A stretch of 6,297 bases of DNA from Gammaproteobacteria bacterium (lineage in GTDB: Bacteria > Pseudomonadota > Gammaproteobacteria > SG8-11). How positions within the stretch are numbered: the stretch's first letter is position 1; each line of letters opens with the position of its first letter. A program made the position numbers and the translations under genes. Of the stretch, positions 6,165 through 6,297 are shown in pieces. Below the pieces are notes generated by a model. That model was given only the letters and a program-made list of their open reading frames with translations, was not told where the DNA came from and searched no databases. The stretch covers positions 1-6,297 of the forward strand of contig JACQEQ010000219.1 of assembly GCA_016200445.1 (NCBI GenBank), given 5' to 3'.

Positions 6165-6180
6165 ATTTTTAACACAAAAA
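6165..6180 (-). promoter_or_regulatory. Shared 16-base word, copy 2 (upstream of fba)
   Basis: Read on the minus strand this is TTTTTGTGTTAAAAAT. It matches the word upstream of the response regulator at 15 of 16 positions and ends 44 bases before the fba ATG. It lies in the pyk-fba gap. No good -35/-10 pair is visible here, so it may be an activator site, an AT-rich element or coincidence. Confidence 0.35.
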
Positions 6181-6200
6181 CCGGTTCGAATATTCTTTGC

Positions 6201-6297
6201 TTAACTGTGCGGTGTCACGATGTCGCTGACACGCACGATCTTCATGGAATTGGTCCCGCCCATCGTGCCCATCAGATCACCCTTGGTGATAATGACA
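6201..6297 (-). CDS. pyk: Pyruvate kinase, C-terminal end only (cut by window edge)
   Basis: The last 31 codons and stop of a minus-strand gene that starts beyond the right edge. They encode VIITKGDLMG, then TMGGTNSMKIVRV, then a short SDIVTPHS tail. The T-KGDLMG-x-x-GGTN-x-MKI-VRV pattern is the C-terminal signature of bacterial pyruvate kinase, which converts phosphoenolpyruvate and ADP to pyruvate and ATP. The catalytic domains are not in the window. fba follows 80 bases downstream on the same strand. The pyk-fba order is common in Beta- and Gammaproteobacteria, often after gap and pgk. Confidence 0.9.
   Translation of the reverse strand, partial: VIITKGDLMGTMGGTNSMKIVRVSDIVTPHS

Noticed and set aside
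6181..6195. Short palindromes GAATATTC and ACCGGT in the pyk-fba gap
   Set aside because: Too short to be meaningful and not followed by a clean terminator structure.

Overview
This looks like a moderate-GC proteobacterial chromosome segment, most likely gammaproteobacterial, with betaproteobacterial as the alternative. The evidence is the mutY-yggX pair, a thiS-thiG-trmB cluster, a pyk-fba pair with a Calvin/glycolysis-type class II aldolase, and a CCA-encoding tRNA-Gly(CCC). Nearly everything is core housekeeping. I see no prophage, insertion sequence, CRISPR array or obvious defence system, and the genus cannot be fixed from this window.

Layout, left to right. Positions 1-305 hold no convincing gene but three perfect inverted repeats. 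Positions 306-1648 (minus) carry mutY and yggX, joined by a one-base stop/start overlap (TGATG); both protect against oxidative damage. Divergent from mutY, on the plus strand, are an unrecognised membrane-anchored zinc-ribbon protein (1733-2134) and, 5 bases later, a likely 33-residue single-helix membrane peptide (2140-2241). A minus-strand tRNA-Gly(CCC) with an excellent sigma-70 promoter lies at 2269-2342, antisense to the flow of the plus-strand genes. Its promoter ends 10 bases before thiS.

Positions 2393-4168 (plus) carry thiS and thiG, for the thiazole moiety of thiamine, and trmB, for tRNA m7G46 methylation. A perfect TATAAT before thiG suggests an extra internal promoter. trmB converges, with an 11-base gap and no visible terminator, on an OmpR/PhoB-type response regulator (minus, 4180-4890). 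That gene's start is best placed at a GTG rather than at the longer TTG option. No sensor kinase is visible.

Beyond an AT-rich intergenic stretch, two tandem hairpins (the distal one a canonical terminator) close fba (minus, 5056-6120). fba lies 80 bases downstream of the pyk 3' end (6201-6297, cut by the window edge). The response regulator and fba share a nearly identical 16-base AT-rich word, 44-48 bases upstream of their start codons. The best leads are this shared word, the zinc-ribbon/microprotein pair, the tRNA/thiS promoter overlap, and the dyads downstream of yggX.
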